Source of the DNA: Cytophaga aurantiaca DSM 3654
Lineage (GTDB): Bacteria; Bacteroidota; Bacteroidia; Cytophagales; Cytophagaceae
Direction: 5' to 3'
Length of the DNA stretch: 64,000 bases
Assembly (NCBI RefSeq): GCF_000379725.1
Contig: NZ_KB903662.1
Span: 139,110-203,109 of the forward strand
Below are positions 17,885 to 26,226 of this stretch, in pieces. Numbering within the stretch: the first letter of the stretch is position 1; each line of letters begins with the position of its first letter. The position numbers were made by a program, and so were the translations under genes. Under the pieces are notes generated by a model. It searched no databases and had not been told where the DNA came from. It saw nothing but the letters and a program-made list of their open reading frames with translations.

Positions 17885-19228
17885 GTGCTGAATAAAAAAC
17901 ACATTAAAGAAACATTGGTTTTAGCTGGTCCCGTTGCATTAAGTCAATTGGGACATATCTCTGTGGGCGTAGTCGATACGCTTATGGCCGGACAGATCGA
18001 TAAAGATGCCCTGGCTGCAGCGACGGTTGCATTGAGTGCCTTTTATCCGATCTTCATGCTGTACATGGGTTTTAGCTATGGCTTTACACCACTTATTTCA
18101 CAGGCAGATGGAGAGGGAGACGAATTAAAAATTGCTCGTATCTTAAAACATGCATTGGTGTTAAATATCGTAGTCGGTTTATTTTTGACCGCAATTTTAT
18201 GTTCCTGTATTTATGCCATTCCATATCTCAAACAGCCTGCACACATTGTACAGCCTGCCATTGAATTCTTTGCGATCATTGCCTTATCACTTGTTCCGGT
18301 TATTATTTTTCAGGTATTCAAACAATTCATCGAAGGACTTGGCAATACCAGACAAGCAATGGTGGTGAGTATTCTGGGGAATGTTGTGAATATTATACTC
18401 ATCCTGGTATTGGTGTATGGCTGGTATGGTCTGCCAAAATTGGGATTGAATGGTATTGCCTATGCAACGCTTATTGCTCGTGTATTTATGGCAGTAACGA
18501 TGTTGTTATTCTTTTTATTTAATAAAGATTATGCGCACTACCGCAGTGCATACAAACAAATAAAGATTGAATGGGAACAGCTTGTTGAAGTATTTAAGAA
18601 AAGTTATCCTGTTGGTTTGCAGATGTCGTTTGAAGCCGGAGCGTTCAGCCTGGCTGCTATTTTTGTCGGCACCTTTGGTACGGCACAAATTTCTGCGCAT
18701 CAGATCGCATTGAATCTTGCTTCGGTAACGTATATGATCGCGACAGGTATTGCCGCAGCTGCAACGGTACGTGTAGGTTTTGAATACGGAAGAAAAGAAA
18801 AAACAGAACTGCAGCTTGCCGGAAGAACGGCTATTATTTTGGCGGTTGCTTTTATGAGTACAACGGCAGTGATGTTTGCCTTGCTGCATAAAGTCTTACC
18901 TTCGTTTTACACCGGTGATCTGGAAGTGATCCACATCGCAGGTTTGCTGTTGTGGATGGTTGCCTTCTTCCAATTATCGGATGGTGTGCAGGTGGTGAGC
19001 ATGGGTTCGCTGCGCGGTATGGGGGATGTGGTGATTCCGTCAAGCGTTGCTTTTACAGCGTATTGGGTATTGGGTTTGCCGTTGGGTTGGTTTTTAGCAT
19101 TTGTTGTCGGCTGGGAAGTTTACGGTATCTGGGTTGGCTTAACGGTCGGACTAGTATTCGCTTCGATAGTGCTGTTGGTACGTTTTTTAAGAAAATCGAA
19201 GAGTGTTGTTTTTGAGGAAGAAGCGTAG
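17885..19228 (+). CDS. MATE family multidrug/cation antiporter (NorM-like)
   Basis: The 447-residue, 12-helix protein has the MATE pattern of two homologous bundles. GPVALSQLGHISVGVVDTLMAG opens the first half and SYPVGLQMSFEAGAFSLAAIFVG the second, with the FIEGLGNTR and GSLRGMGD helix junctions. Such proteins export cationic drugs in exchange for Na+ or H+. The start codon is GTG 17885. Substrate and coupling ion are not known. Confidence 0.88.
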   Translation: MLNKKHIKETLVLAGPVALSQLGHISVGVVDTLMAGQIDKDALAAATVALSAFYPIFMLYMGFSYGFTPLISQADGEGDELKIARILKHALVLNIVVGLFLTAILCSCIYAIPYLKQPAHIVQPAIEFFAIIALSLVPVIIFQVFKQFIEGLGNTRQAMVVSILGNVVNIILILVLVYGWYGLPKLGLNGIAYATLIARVFMAVTMLLFFLFNKDYAHYRSAYKQIKIEWEQLVEVFKKSYPVGLQMSFEAGAFSLAAIFVGTFGTAQISAHQIALNLASVTYMIATGIAAAATVRVGFEYGRKEKTELQLAGRTAIILAVAFMSTTAVMFALLHKVLPSFYTGDLEVIHIAGLLLWMVAFFQLSDGVQVVSMGSLRGMGDVVIPSSVAFTAYWVLGLPLGWFLAFVVGWEVYGIWVGLTVGLVFASIVLLVRFLRKSKSVVFEEEA

Positions 19229-19298
19229 GGCCTAAAGCTGAATGCTTAAAGTTTTTTCGTAGGATATAGTTCGTGTAAGTGACAGTTAATATTGCATA

Positions 19299-19332
19299 GT
19301 CGTTGGACCACTTTTTTCAGTGGTCCAACGAC
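19299..19332. terminator. Perfect 14-bp intergenic hairpin
   Basis: Bases 19299-19312 pair with 19319-19332, with a six-base T-rich loop. It lies 70 bp after the MATE stop and may terminate that transcript, though no T tract follows. Just downstream, 19360-19420 is a run of short imperfect AATTCAT-type repeats. Confidence 0.55.
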
Positions 19333-19430
19333 TTGTTGAATAAAGAATAACATTCAAAAAAAATAATTATCATAATTATCATAATTCATAATTCATAATT
19401 CATAACTCATAACTCATAATTTTAAAACGT

Positions 19431-20210
19431 ATGTCATACAGATCCTCCGGTTCTCTTCCTGCATTAGTTGCGATCAGCGTTATACTGATCGGTGTATATG
19501 TTGTTTTAACCATGCTGCAGATTCCTGCCGGCACCATGATCGATTGGATCACAGGTATCGTTGCTTTCTGGTGGCTTACGGGTATTACCACCTTGCCATG
19601 GAACATGTATTTTACGGCAAAAGATTTACTGGACGATGCAGAAATTTCTCAGAAGAAAGGCATTACCGTTGATCAGGAAGATATAAGCTATGCACAAAAG
19701 AAAGCAAAACTGTTTTTGCGTATTGCAATAGCATTGCATGTTGTATCTGCGGCAGCATTGTATCTACTTGCCTTTTTCGGGATCAGCTCCATCGGTTATT
19801 TTGCTGCAATCATTGCGGTTGTATTAACCTTCGTTCGTCCTTCTTATCGTTTGTATGATTACATCATTGCACGTTTGCAAAACATGCAGCGTAAAATTTT
19901 GTATCCGAGAGAAGATGTACAGGAATTGCGCACTGATATTCTAGTAGAGAAAAAACGTATAGACGAACTTGTTGCCTTGCTGAATCTGAAAGAAGAAGAT
20001 TCATGGGCGGCTCAAACGATACGTGAATTAAGAAAAACAACGGCACAAAGTAAAAAACTTGAACAGGATCTGGAACAATTAATCGTTGCAAACGATAAAG
20101 CGCATGCAGATCTTTCTACCAAAACACAACAGGAAATTTCAAAATTATCGGAAGATGCACAATTCCTGAATCAGGCAAGAGAGGTGATTAAATTCTTTAA
20201 GAATGCTTGA
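19431..20210 (+). CDS. Membrane protein with four TM helices and a cytoplasmic coiled coil
   Basis: The 259-residue protein has two hydrophobic pairs (about 10-60 and 95-130) and then a charged helical tail from about 145 to the end, with heptad-like patterns (VEKKRIDELVALLNLKEED). The loop between the pairs contains DDAEISQKKGITVDQ. I do not recognise the family and there is no enzyme motif. A scaffold or sensor role is possible but not shown. It stands alone between two intergenic regions. Confidence 0.6.
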   Translation: MSYRSSGSLPALVAISVILIGVYVVLTMLQIPAGTMIDWITGIVAFWWLTGITTLPWNMYFTAKDLLDDAEISQKKGITVDQEDISYAQKKAKLFLRIAIALHVVSAAALYLLAFFGISSIGYFAAIIAVVLTFVRPSYRLYDYIIARLQNMQRKILYPREDVQELRTDILVEKKRIDELVALLNLKEEDSWAAQTIRELRKTTAQSKKLEQDLEQLIVANDKAHADLSTKTQQEISKLSEDAQFLNQAREVIKFFKNA

Positions 20211-20371
20211 GTGTGAGAAGCTATTGTTTCTGAAATACAATAATGTGTAAATAACTCCGAATCAAAAAGTGATTTTTGTTAGCATGTGAAATATTTATAA
20301 ACAGCACATCCAACAAATTCCCCTTTCGGCCGTTGTATGTTAAAGTTCTGAACCATTAAAACCCCTCTGAA

Positions 20372-21139
20372 ATGATTCACCTTAAAAAACATGTATCGAT
20401 TGCAGCTGTGATTGCTCTTAGCAGCAGCATTTTCTTTTCCTGCAAGAAAGACGATACAACACCTGCCGGTTCGAATACTTCCGTTCCGGCTATATATACT
20501 AAAATATATGGTGCAACCAGTATTACCAATGATGGCACGTATATCACCATTAAAACACAAGGGCTGCCGGATCATAAAAGTGTGTATTATCCAACAACCA
20601 ATGCCTTGTATGAAAGCTATTCAGGTACCACATTTGGTGGCAATACATTTGCAAAGAATCCAAATACCATTTCAACTCAAAGTTTAACATTTAAAATCCC
20701 TGTAAATCCAACTGTGGCATCAACCCATGCAGCAACAGCTCTGGGGCCTATAGGTGTGGCTTTAAACGGTGTTCCATTATACAACCAATATGCCGGTCCG
20801 AATAACCAGGCATTGACGGGAGAAGTTGCAAGTTTTGATAAATATTACGGTCACCCACAGATGACAGGACAATACCATTACCATGTTGAACCTTTGTATT
20901 TAACTACTGTTGTCTCAACGAAGTCGGGCTTGATGGGTTTTTTACTGGATGGTTTTCCGGTATACGGTCCTGAAGAATCCGGAACGACTCTTGTAAGCAG
21001 TGATCTGGATGCATATCATGGACACACACATGCTACAGCAGATTATCCTTCCGGCATCTATCATTATCATTTCACAGCGGATGCTCCCTACATGAATGGC
21101 AATGGGTATTACGGAACTGCAGGAACGGTTACACAATAA
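20372..21139 (+). CDS. YHYH domain lipoprotein
   Basis: A 255-residue SPII lipoprotein (lipobox IFFSC, Cys24). The mature part carries two YHYH motifs, at 168-171 and 230-233, with an HGHTH cluster at 216-220 and His161. This is the pattern of the YHYH domain family, whose histidines are likely metal ligands, although the family has no proven activity. The next gene starts immediately after its stop codon, and a SCO copper chaperone follows, so copper binding in the periplasm or on the cell surface is the leading inference. Confidence 0.78.
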   Translation: MIHLKKHVSIAAVIALSSSIFFSCKKDDTTPAGSNTSVPAIYTKIYGATSITNDGTYITIKTQGLPDHKSVYYPTTNALYESYSGTTFGGNTFAKNPNTISTQSLTFKIPVNPTVASTHAATALGPIGVALNGVPLYNQYAGPNNQALTGEVASFDKYYGHPQMTGQYHYHVEPLYLTTVVSTKSGLMGFLLDGFPVYGPEESGTTLVSSDLDAYHGHTHATADYPSGIYHYHFTADAPYMNGNGYYGTAGTVTQ

Positions 21140-21736
21140 ATGCGGATTCCTGTACTGATATCTCTTAGCCTGTTATTGCTCGGATGTGACGTTTCGTCGG
21201 TTCATGATGAAGCTTGCGAAGAACGTGATATTCCTGTTGTTTATACTTTATACAATGAGGGAGATGATATCTTTCATGGAGATACATTGTATCATCAGAA
21301 TAAAAAATATTCAGGGTATCTTTATGCACTGTATCCATCGACTTCTGATACGGCCGCACTCATTGCTTATTACAATGGCTTGCAATCGGGTATATCAAAA
21401 AAATGGTATTCTGCTAAAAAGCTTATGGAAGTACGGTATTATTGTGCGGGTCAAAAAAATGGTAAGCAGATCTCTTATTGGGAAAACGGAAATAAGCGAT
21501 TCGAATTTACTGCGGTGAATGATGCTTATGAAGGTAAAATGGAAGAGTGGGATGTAAACGGACACTTATTTCATCTTGCTCATTTTGTAAACGGACAGGA
21601 AGAAGGCGAACAGAAATTGTGGTACGACAATGGCAAGATCCGCGCGAATTATGTGGTTAGAAAAGGTAAAAGATATGGTTTGCTGGGAACAAAAAATTGT
21701 ACAAATGTTTCGGATAGTATCTTTACTGTTAAGTAG
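21140..21736 (+). CDS. MORN-like (YwqK-type) repeat lipoprotein
   Basis: A 198-residue protein with a lipobox (LLLLGC, Cys16). Repeats such as YYNGLQSGISKKWY, YYCAGQKNGKQISYWENG and FVNGQEEGEQKLWYDNGK match the MORN_2/YwqK style, with a period of about 23 residues. Its ATG follows the YHYH stop with no gap, and the end overlaps the SCO start by 32 bp. The family is often a cell-envelope scaffold; the function here is unknown. Confidence 0.72.
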   Translation: MRIPVLISLSLLLLGCDVSSVHDEACEERDIPVVYTLYNEGDDIFHGDTLYHQNKKYSGYLYALYPSTSDTAALIAYYNGLQSGISKKWYSAKKLMEVRYYCAGQKNGKQISYWENGNKRFEFTAVNDAYEGKMEEWDVNGHLFHLAHFVNGQEEGEQKLWYDNGKIRANYVVRKGKRYGLLGTKNCTNVSDSIFTVK

Positions 21737-22352
21737 CAGTGTTCTTTTTTCCTGTATACAAAAGCAGGAAGAAGTTCTGAAGCTGCCGTATTATAATACG
21801 GCAGACTTTACTCCATTATTTATGTCTGAAGAGGAAGCGGCTCAGAAAATAACTCATACCATTTCTGATTTTCGTTTTTTGAATCAGGATAGTGTATGGA
21901 TTTCCAATACATCCATTGAAGGGAAAATACATGCAGCCAATTTTATATTCACCCGCTGTGGAAGTATTTGTCCGGTTATGACAAATAATTTTAAATTTGT
22001 CGCAAATGAATTTAACCACGATTCAACGGTTGCATTGCTTTCCTATTCTGTAACACCGTGGATTGATGAACCACATGTATTAAAAAAATATAGAAGGGAT
22101 AATAGTATTCAGAATCCAAATTGGCATTTTCTGACAGGCGATAAAGCTGCAATATACACGCTTGCCCGTACCTCGTATTTTGCTGAAGAAGATATAGGTT
22201 TCAGCAAAGACAGCAATCAGTTTTTACATACCGAACACGTGATATTGGTTGATAAGAATAAACGAATCCGTGGCGTATACAATGGTACACTTGAGCTTGA
22301 GATGCAACAACTGATGGATGATATCAATGCATTAAAGCGGGAAGAAGATTAA
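21705..22352 (+). CDS. SCO1/SenC family copper chaperone (lipoprotein)
   Basis: From ATG 21705 it has 215 residues with a lipobox (VLFSC, Cys17). The copper site is readable: CGSIC in FTRCGSICP gives Cys85 and Cys89, and His175 or His178 in FLHTEHVILVD supplies the third ligand. SCO proteins load copper into the CuA site of cytochrome c oxidase or act as thiol reductases. The gene overlaps the preceding lipoprotein gene by 32 bp, so an upstream alternative start is unlikely. No oxidase subunit gene is nearby. Confidence 0.88.
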   Translation: MFRIVSLLLSSSVLFSCIQKQEEVLKLPYYNTADFTPLFMSEEEAAQKITHTISDFRFLNQDSVWISNTSIEGKIHAANFIFTRCGSICPVMTNNFKFVANEFNHDSTVALLSYSVTPWIDEPHVLKKYRRDNSIQNPNWHFLTGDKAAIYTLARTSYFAEEDIGFSKDSNQFLHTEHVILVDKNKRIRGVYNGTLELEMQQLMDDINALKREED

Positions 22353-22370
22353 TAGTTGGTTCCAGAAAAT

Positions 22371-22814
22371 ATGAATGTGAAAAAGTTATTTGCAATAGGA
22401 GTGCTGATTAGTTTTATCGTCGGACTTGTTTTAGTAAAAGCATTGCCGGTTTATAAAATGGGAATCTTTCTGAGTACACAAACGCATCAGGTAGTTGATA
22501 CTATTTTTTTATATGCAACGATTGTGTATTATGCTTCTATACTTTGGGTTTACATGCACCATAGATTTTGGATTAAATTAATGGTGATTCCGCTGATTTT
22601 GTTCCTTTCCTATTTCTTTGGCATGATGCTTAATTACTGGGTGTTTAAACCGGTTGTAATATCCATACCTGCATTGTATGCAGTAATTGATCATTGGGAG
22701 TATAATATGGATTGGTTTAGAGCATTTAGTATTGCTATAATGACGATCATTATTTATTATATAGAACAATATTTTTTTTACTGGGTGCGTTCAGGTAGCA
22801 AGACACAATCGTAA
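22371..22814 (+). CDS. Small multi-pass membrane protein in the YHYH-SCO cluster
   Basis: From ATG 22371 it has 147 residues with about four TM helices, including histidine-bearing segments (TQTHQVV, YMHHRFW). No family is recognised. It lies 18 bp after the SCO stop in the same direction and is probably in the same operon. Membrane histidines would suit a metal-handling role, but that is inference. Confidence 0.6.
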   Translation: MNVKKLFAIGVLISFIVGLVLVKALPVYKMGIFLSTQTHQVVDTIFLYATIVYYASILWVYMHHRFWIKLMVIPLILFLSYFFGMMLNYWVFKPVVISIPALYAVIDHWEYNMDWFRAFSIAIMTIIIYYIEQYFFYWVRSGSKTQS

Positions 22815-22845
22815 TTAGAAATAAGTGATTTTGTATATTCAACAC

Positions 22846-23580
22846 ATGGGGTTCAAAAGAAAGTTATTTTGTAGTGTCGCTTCGATCTTATTGTTAATGG
22901 GATTGGCTGCATTTACAATTCAATTAAACGCAGACGACGACACGATTATCTCCTACACGGTTGACCCTGCCAAACAAGACATACAACTGTATTGGAAGAA
23001 TGATCAGGGGCAAACTCTTAAAAGCATTCAGAATTTAAAAACATTTGTTGAAAGTAAGAATAGCAAATTGATATTTGCTGCAAATGCCGGAATGTATAAA
23101 GAAGATAATACACCTCTGGGACTTTTTATTCAGAATGGAAAAATACTTGCGCCTTTAAATACGAAGAATGCCAGCGGAAATTTTTATTTAAAACCCAATG
23201 GCGTATTTTATATTACCACAGATAAGAAAGCAGTTGTTTGTGAAACGGATAATTTTTCAAATACCGGTAATGTAAAATTTGCAACGCAGTCAGGGCCTAT
23301 GTTGCTTTTAGATGGGCACATTCATTCTGCTTTTGTAAAAGGATCAAACAATCTAAATATTCGCAACGGTGTTGGCATTCTTCCGAATGGGAATATTGTT
23401 TTTGCGATGACTAAAACTCAAATTAATTTCTATGATTTTGCTTCCTACTTTCAACGCTTGGGTTGTAAAAATGCCTTGTATCTGGATGGCTTTGTATCAC
23501 GCACCTATTTACCTGAAAAACATTGGATGCAGACCGATGGAAATTTTGGGGTGATGGTTGGAGTGACAGAAAAAAAGTAA
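22846..23580 (+). CDS. NAGPA/DUF2233-type phosphodiester glycosidase family protein
   Basis: A 244-residue exported protein (signal peptide to about residue 25). It has the family's AANAGMYKEDNTPLGLFI, RNGVGILPNG and LYLDGF segments. Members related to NAGPA cleave phosphodiester-linked sugars, but bacterial DUF2233 members are mostly untested. GTG 22825 would add 7 residues before the signal peptide; ATG 22846 is preferred. It may close the operon that starts with YHYH. Confidence 0.78.
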   Translation: MGFKRKLFCSVASILLLMGLAAFTIQLNADDDTIISYTVDPAKQDIQLYWKNDQGQTLKSIQNLKTFVESKNSKLIFAANAGMYKEDNTPLGLFIQNGKILAPLNTKNASGNFYLKPNGVFYITTDKKAVVCETDNFSNTGNVKFATQSGPMLLLDGHIHSAFVKGSNNLNIRNGVGILPNGNIVFAMTKTQINFYDFASYFQRLGCKNALYLDGFVSRTYLPEKHWMQTDGNFGVMVGVTEKK

Positions 23581-23720
23581 CAGACTTCTGATTTTTAAAT
23601 AGACCAATTGCATCTTATTAATATAGTGTTATCAGTCAGTTGCAATTTTAAGTACTTTGGACGATATTTAATAAAGGCATAATATCTAAGGGTATTTTAT
23701 TAATTCATCTGTTACATAGT

Positions 23721-24833
23721 ATGAGAACATCTATCTTCATTCTTTTTTTAGCGAGTACATTTTTAGTATCCAATAATATAAAAGCCCAGGAGTTAAAACC
23801 GGGTTTTAGCAAAGAAGAATACATCGAAACATTAAAGATCAATTACAAAGCGCATATAGCAGTTAATAAATGGATGGATCATACAGGGGTTTCAGATCCC
23901 CAGGATTTTAATTTTGTCTATCGTTCACCGCTTGTTGCGTTTGATAATATCTGGGATCTGTGGAAGCACAAAAGTAAATCCATTGCATTGATCGCTGTGC
24001 AGGGAAGTGTTCAAACAGACGCAAGTTTTCTTGCAAACCTATACGCAGCTATGATTCCTGCAAAAGGTACATTGCAGCTTGATAAAGATTTTTCTTTTAC
24101 GTACAATCTTGCTGACAATCCAAATGCTGCTGTTCATGTAGGCTGGTTTGTAGCCATGGCATATATGTCAAAAACAATTGTTCCTAAAATTGATTCCTGT
24201 TACAAAGCAGGTGTTAAAGATTTTATATTGACCGGGCATAGTCAGGGTGGAGGCATTACATTTTTATTGAATTCCTATTTAGAAAATTTGAAAAAACAAG
24301 GTAAGCTTCCTGCTGACATTCGCTTTAAAACTTACTGCAGTGCCGGACCTAAGCCTGGTAATCTGGCCTATGCATATGAATATGAAAACATGACTGCAGG
24401 CGGCTGGGCATACAATGTAGTCAATACCGCAGATTGGGTTCCGGATGTCCCGTTCTCTGTGCAAACAGTAAATGATTTCACAGCAGTTAATCCCTTTCGT
24501 GGTGCAAAAAAAGCAATCAAAAGAATGGGCTTCCCGCAAAATATTGCTTTGAAGCACATCTATAATAAGATGAGTAAACCAAGTTTGCGTGCGCAGAAAA
24601 ATTACCAGAAGTATTTGGGAAAGATGGTTTCACATGCTGTAGAAAACCAAATCCCGAATTTCATTACACCGGAATATTACAACAGTAATTATTATGTGCG
24701 CACAGGCAACACGATCATTTTGTTTCCCGACGAAGCATATTATAACGTATACAGCAATGATTCAACGAATCCGAATATCTGGACACACCATTTCCCTGAA
24801 CCGTATATGATGCTTGCGGAGAAACTTAAGTAA
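23721..24833 (+). CDS. Secreted class 3 lipase family protein
   Basis: The 370-residue protein has a signal peptide ending near AQ at residues 22-23. The alpha/beta hydrolase core carries the nucleophile elbow GHSQGG with Ser174, and NTADWVPDVP supplies the catalytic Asp; the His is probably in a later HH or HxxN segment. Family 3 lipases act on acylglycerols. Enzymes of this type in Bacteroidetes are usually extracellular or periplasmic. No T9SS tail is present. Confidence 0.8.
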   Translation: MRTSIFILFLASTFLVSNNIKAQELKPGFSKEEYIETLKINYKAHIAVNKWMDHTGVSDPQDFNFVYRSPLVAFDNIWDLWKHKSKSIALIAVQGSVQTDASFLANLYAAMIPAKGTLQLDKDFSFTYNLADNPNAAVHVGWFVAMAYMSKTIVPKIDSCYKAGVKDFILTGHSQGGGITFLLNSYLENLKKQGKLPADIRFKTYCSAGPKPGNLAYAYEYENMTAGGWAYNVVNTADWVPDVPFSVQTVNDFTAVNPFRGAKKAIKRMGFPQNIALKHIYNKMSKPSLRAQKNYQKYLGKMVSHAVENQIPNFITPEYYNSNYYVRTGNTIILFPDEAYYNVYSNDSTNPNIWTHHFPEPYMMLAEKLK

Positions 24834-24847
24834 CACCTATTAATCTT

Positions 24848-24881
24848 AACCCCCTTTTTTTAGCTATGGGAGGTTTTTTTT
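24848..24881 (+). terminator. Rho-independent terminator
   Basis: AACCCCC (24848-24854) pairs with GGGAGGTT (24868-24875) with one C-A mismatch, followed by a run of eight T, 15 bp after the lipase stop. Confidence 0.6.
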
Positions 24882-24899
24882 AAAATAAATCGAAATAAA

Positions 24900-24951
24900 T
24901 TTGCGCAACTAAATGGTTGCGTATATATTTGCAATTGATTGGTTGCGCAAC
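24900..24951 (+). promoter_or_regulatory. Promoter and probable ArsR-type operator before the HTH gene
   Basis: TTTG (24900-24903), a 20-bp spacer and TATATTTG (24924-24931) match the Bacteroidetes primary sigma -33/-7 pattern. The perfect palindrome GTTGCGCAAC (24942-24951) sits at the expected start of transcription. A second copy, TTGCGCAAC (24901-24909), covers the -33 box, with GGTTGCG between. The layout suggests autoregulation by the ArsR protein encoded next. Confidence 0.7.
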
Positions 24952-24966
24952 TAAAGAAATTAAAAA

Positions 24967-25287
24967 ATGAAAAGAGATGTATTTCAGGCCATAGCCGACC
25001 CTACACGAAGAGCTATTATATTACTTATAGCATTTCAGGCGATGACTCCAAATGCCATTGCGGAACACTTTGACACAAGCAGGCAAGCGGTTTCCAAGCA
25101 TCTTCAAATCTTAACAGAATGCCAGCTTGTAAAACAAGAGCAATCCGGCAGAGAAATTTACTATACGCTTGATGGTACCAAAATGAAAGAAATCGACAAA
25201 TGGCTCGAACAATTCAAGAAGATTTGGGAAAGCCGCTTTAATGAACTGGATAAAGTATTATTGAAACTTAAAAGCACAAAAAAATGA
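24967..25287 (+). CDS. ArsR/SmtB-family winged-helix regulator
   Basis: The 106-residue protein has a winged helix with recognition helix [12 protein letters not shown] at about 38-50. There is no metal-binding Cys motif (ELCVC), so metal sensing is unlikely. ArsR proteins of this type commonly sit next to SRPBCC genes and repress their own operon. It overlaps the next gene by 4 bp (ATGA). The palindromic site at the promoter is its probable operator. Confidence 0.88.
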   Translation: MKRDVFQAIADPTRRAIILLIAFQAMTPNAIAEHFDTSRQAVSKHLQILTECQLVKQEQSGREIYYTLDGTKMKEIDKWLEQFKKIWESRFNELDKVLLKLKSTKK

Positions 25288-25787
25288 AACATATTTTAGA
25301 AAATGATTTTATTGTTGACAAGGTAAATAATAAGATCACAATCAAAAGAGAATTTGCAGCAAATCAGGATCTGGTTTGGGATGCATTTACAAAAAAAGAA
25401 ATCCTGGATCAGTGGTGGGCACCCAAGCCATGGCAAACAAAAACAAAATCAATGAATCTGAAAAGCGGAGGAACCTGGCTATATGCAATGGTTAGTCCGG
25501 ATGGAGACGAACATTGGGCTTATATAGAATATATTCTTGTTGAACCAACAACACGTTTCACAGGAAAGGATGCTTTCTCCGATTCAGACGGAAACATAAA
25601 TAAGAATATGCCCCGATCAAAATGGGAAGTAACCTTTACAGGCAAAGGAGAAACGACTCATGTTGAATTACACATTTCCTATGATGATCTGGCGCAGCTG
25701 GAAGCAACAATTCAAATGGGCTTCAAAGAAGGTATCACAATGACATTAGATTATTTGAATGAATTATTACCTTCATTAAAAAAATAA
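25284..25787 (+). CDS. SRPBCC (AHSA1-type) domain protein
   Basis: A 167-residue START/Bet v1-type fold, which binds hydrophobic ligands in a deep cavity. Family features include [25 protein letters not shown] and [13 protein letters not shown]. It is translationally coupled to the ArsR gene. Its closest relative in view is the N-terminal half of the protein at 26227, pointing to an old tandem duplication. The ligand is unknown. Confidence 0.85.
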   Translation: MKHILENDFIVDKVNNKITIKREFAANQDLVWDAFTKKEILDQWWAPKPWQTKTKSMNLKSGGTWLYAMVSPDGDEHWAYIEYILVEPTTRFTGKDAFSDSDGNINKNMPRSKWEVTFTGKGETTHVELHISYDDLAQLEATIQMGFKEGITMTLDYLNELLPSLKK

Positions 25788-25817
25788 AAACTAAACTATA
25801 ACTAAACTATACAGATC

Positions 25818-26198
25818 ATGAAAAACAAAATTTTATTTGTCCTATGCTTACTTGTTGGATTGTTATTTATTAACGGAGGTCTGAACAAGTTTTTTAATTA
25901 CATGCCTGCACCGAAAGATATGCCGGAAGATATGGTAAAGATTATGACCGCATTTATGACGATCACCTGGCTGATGCCGTTGGTAGCGACTGCGGAACTT
26001 ATCGGTGGTGTACTTTTCATTATTCCAAAATACAGAGCTCTTGGCGCGATCATTCTTTTTCCGATAACAATCGGAATCGTCTTGCTGCATAGTATAAACG
26101 CTCCAGATATGTTGCCAATGGCGCTTGTAATATTTGCAATCATTCTTTGGGCGATCTATGAAAACCGTGCTAAGTATCTGCCAATGATAGAAAAATAA
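25818..26198 (+). CDS. DoxX-like small membrane protein
   Basis: The 126-residue protein has four hydrophobic helices, with the pattern GGLNKFF after helix 1 and TAELIGGVLFIIPKYRALGAI between helices 2 and 3. These are typical of the DoxX family. DoxX proteins have been tied to redox stress and membrane complexes in other phyla. Here it lies in the ArsR-SRPBCC operon, 30 bp after the preceding gene. It is separate from the DoxDA protein at 51404. Confidence 0.8.
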   Translation: MKNKILFVLCLLVGLLFINGGLNKFFNYMPAPKDMPEDMVKIMTAFMTITWLMPLVATAELIGGVLFIIPKYRALGAIILFPITIGIVLLHSINAPDMLPMALVIFAIILWAIYENRAKYLPMIEK

Positions 26199-26226
26199 TC
26201 TATAGAGTTTCATTTGAACAATTGAC

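Noticed and set aside
24834-24966. Riboswitch before the ArsR gene
   Set aside because: The only structure is a simple terminator and the palindromic operator; no known aptamer pattern is visible.
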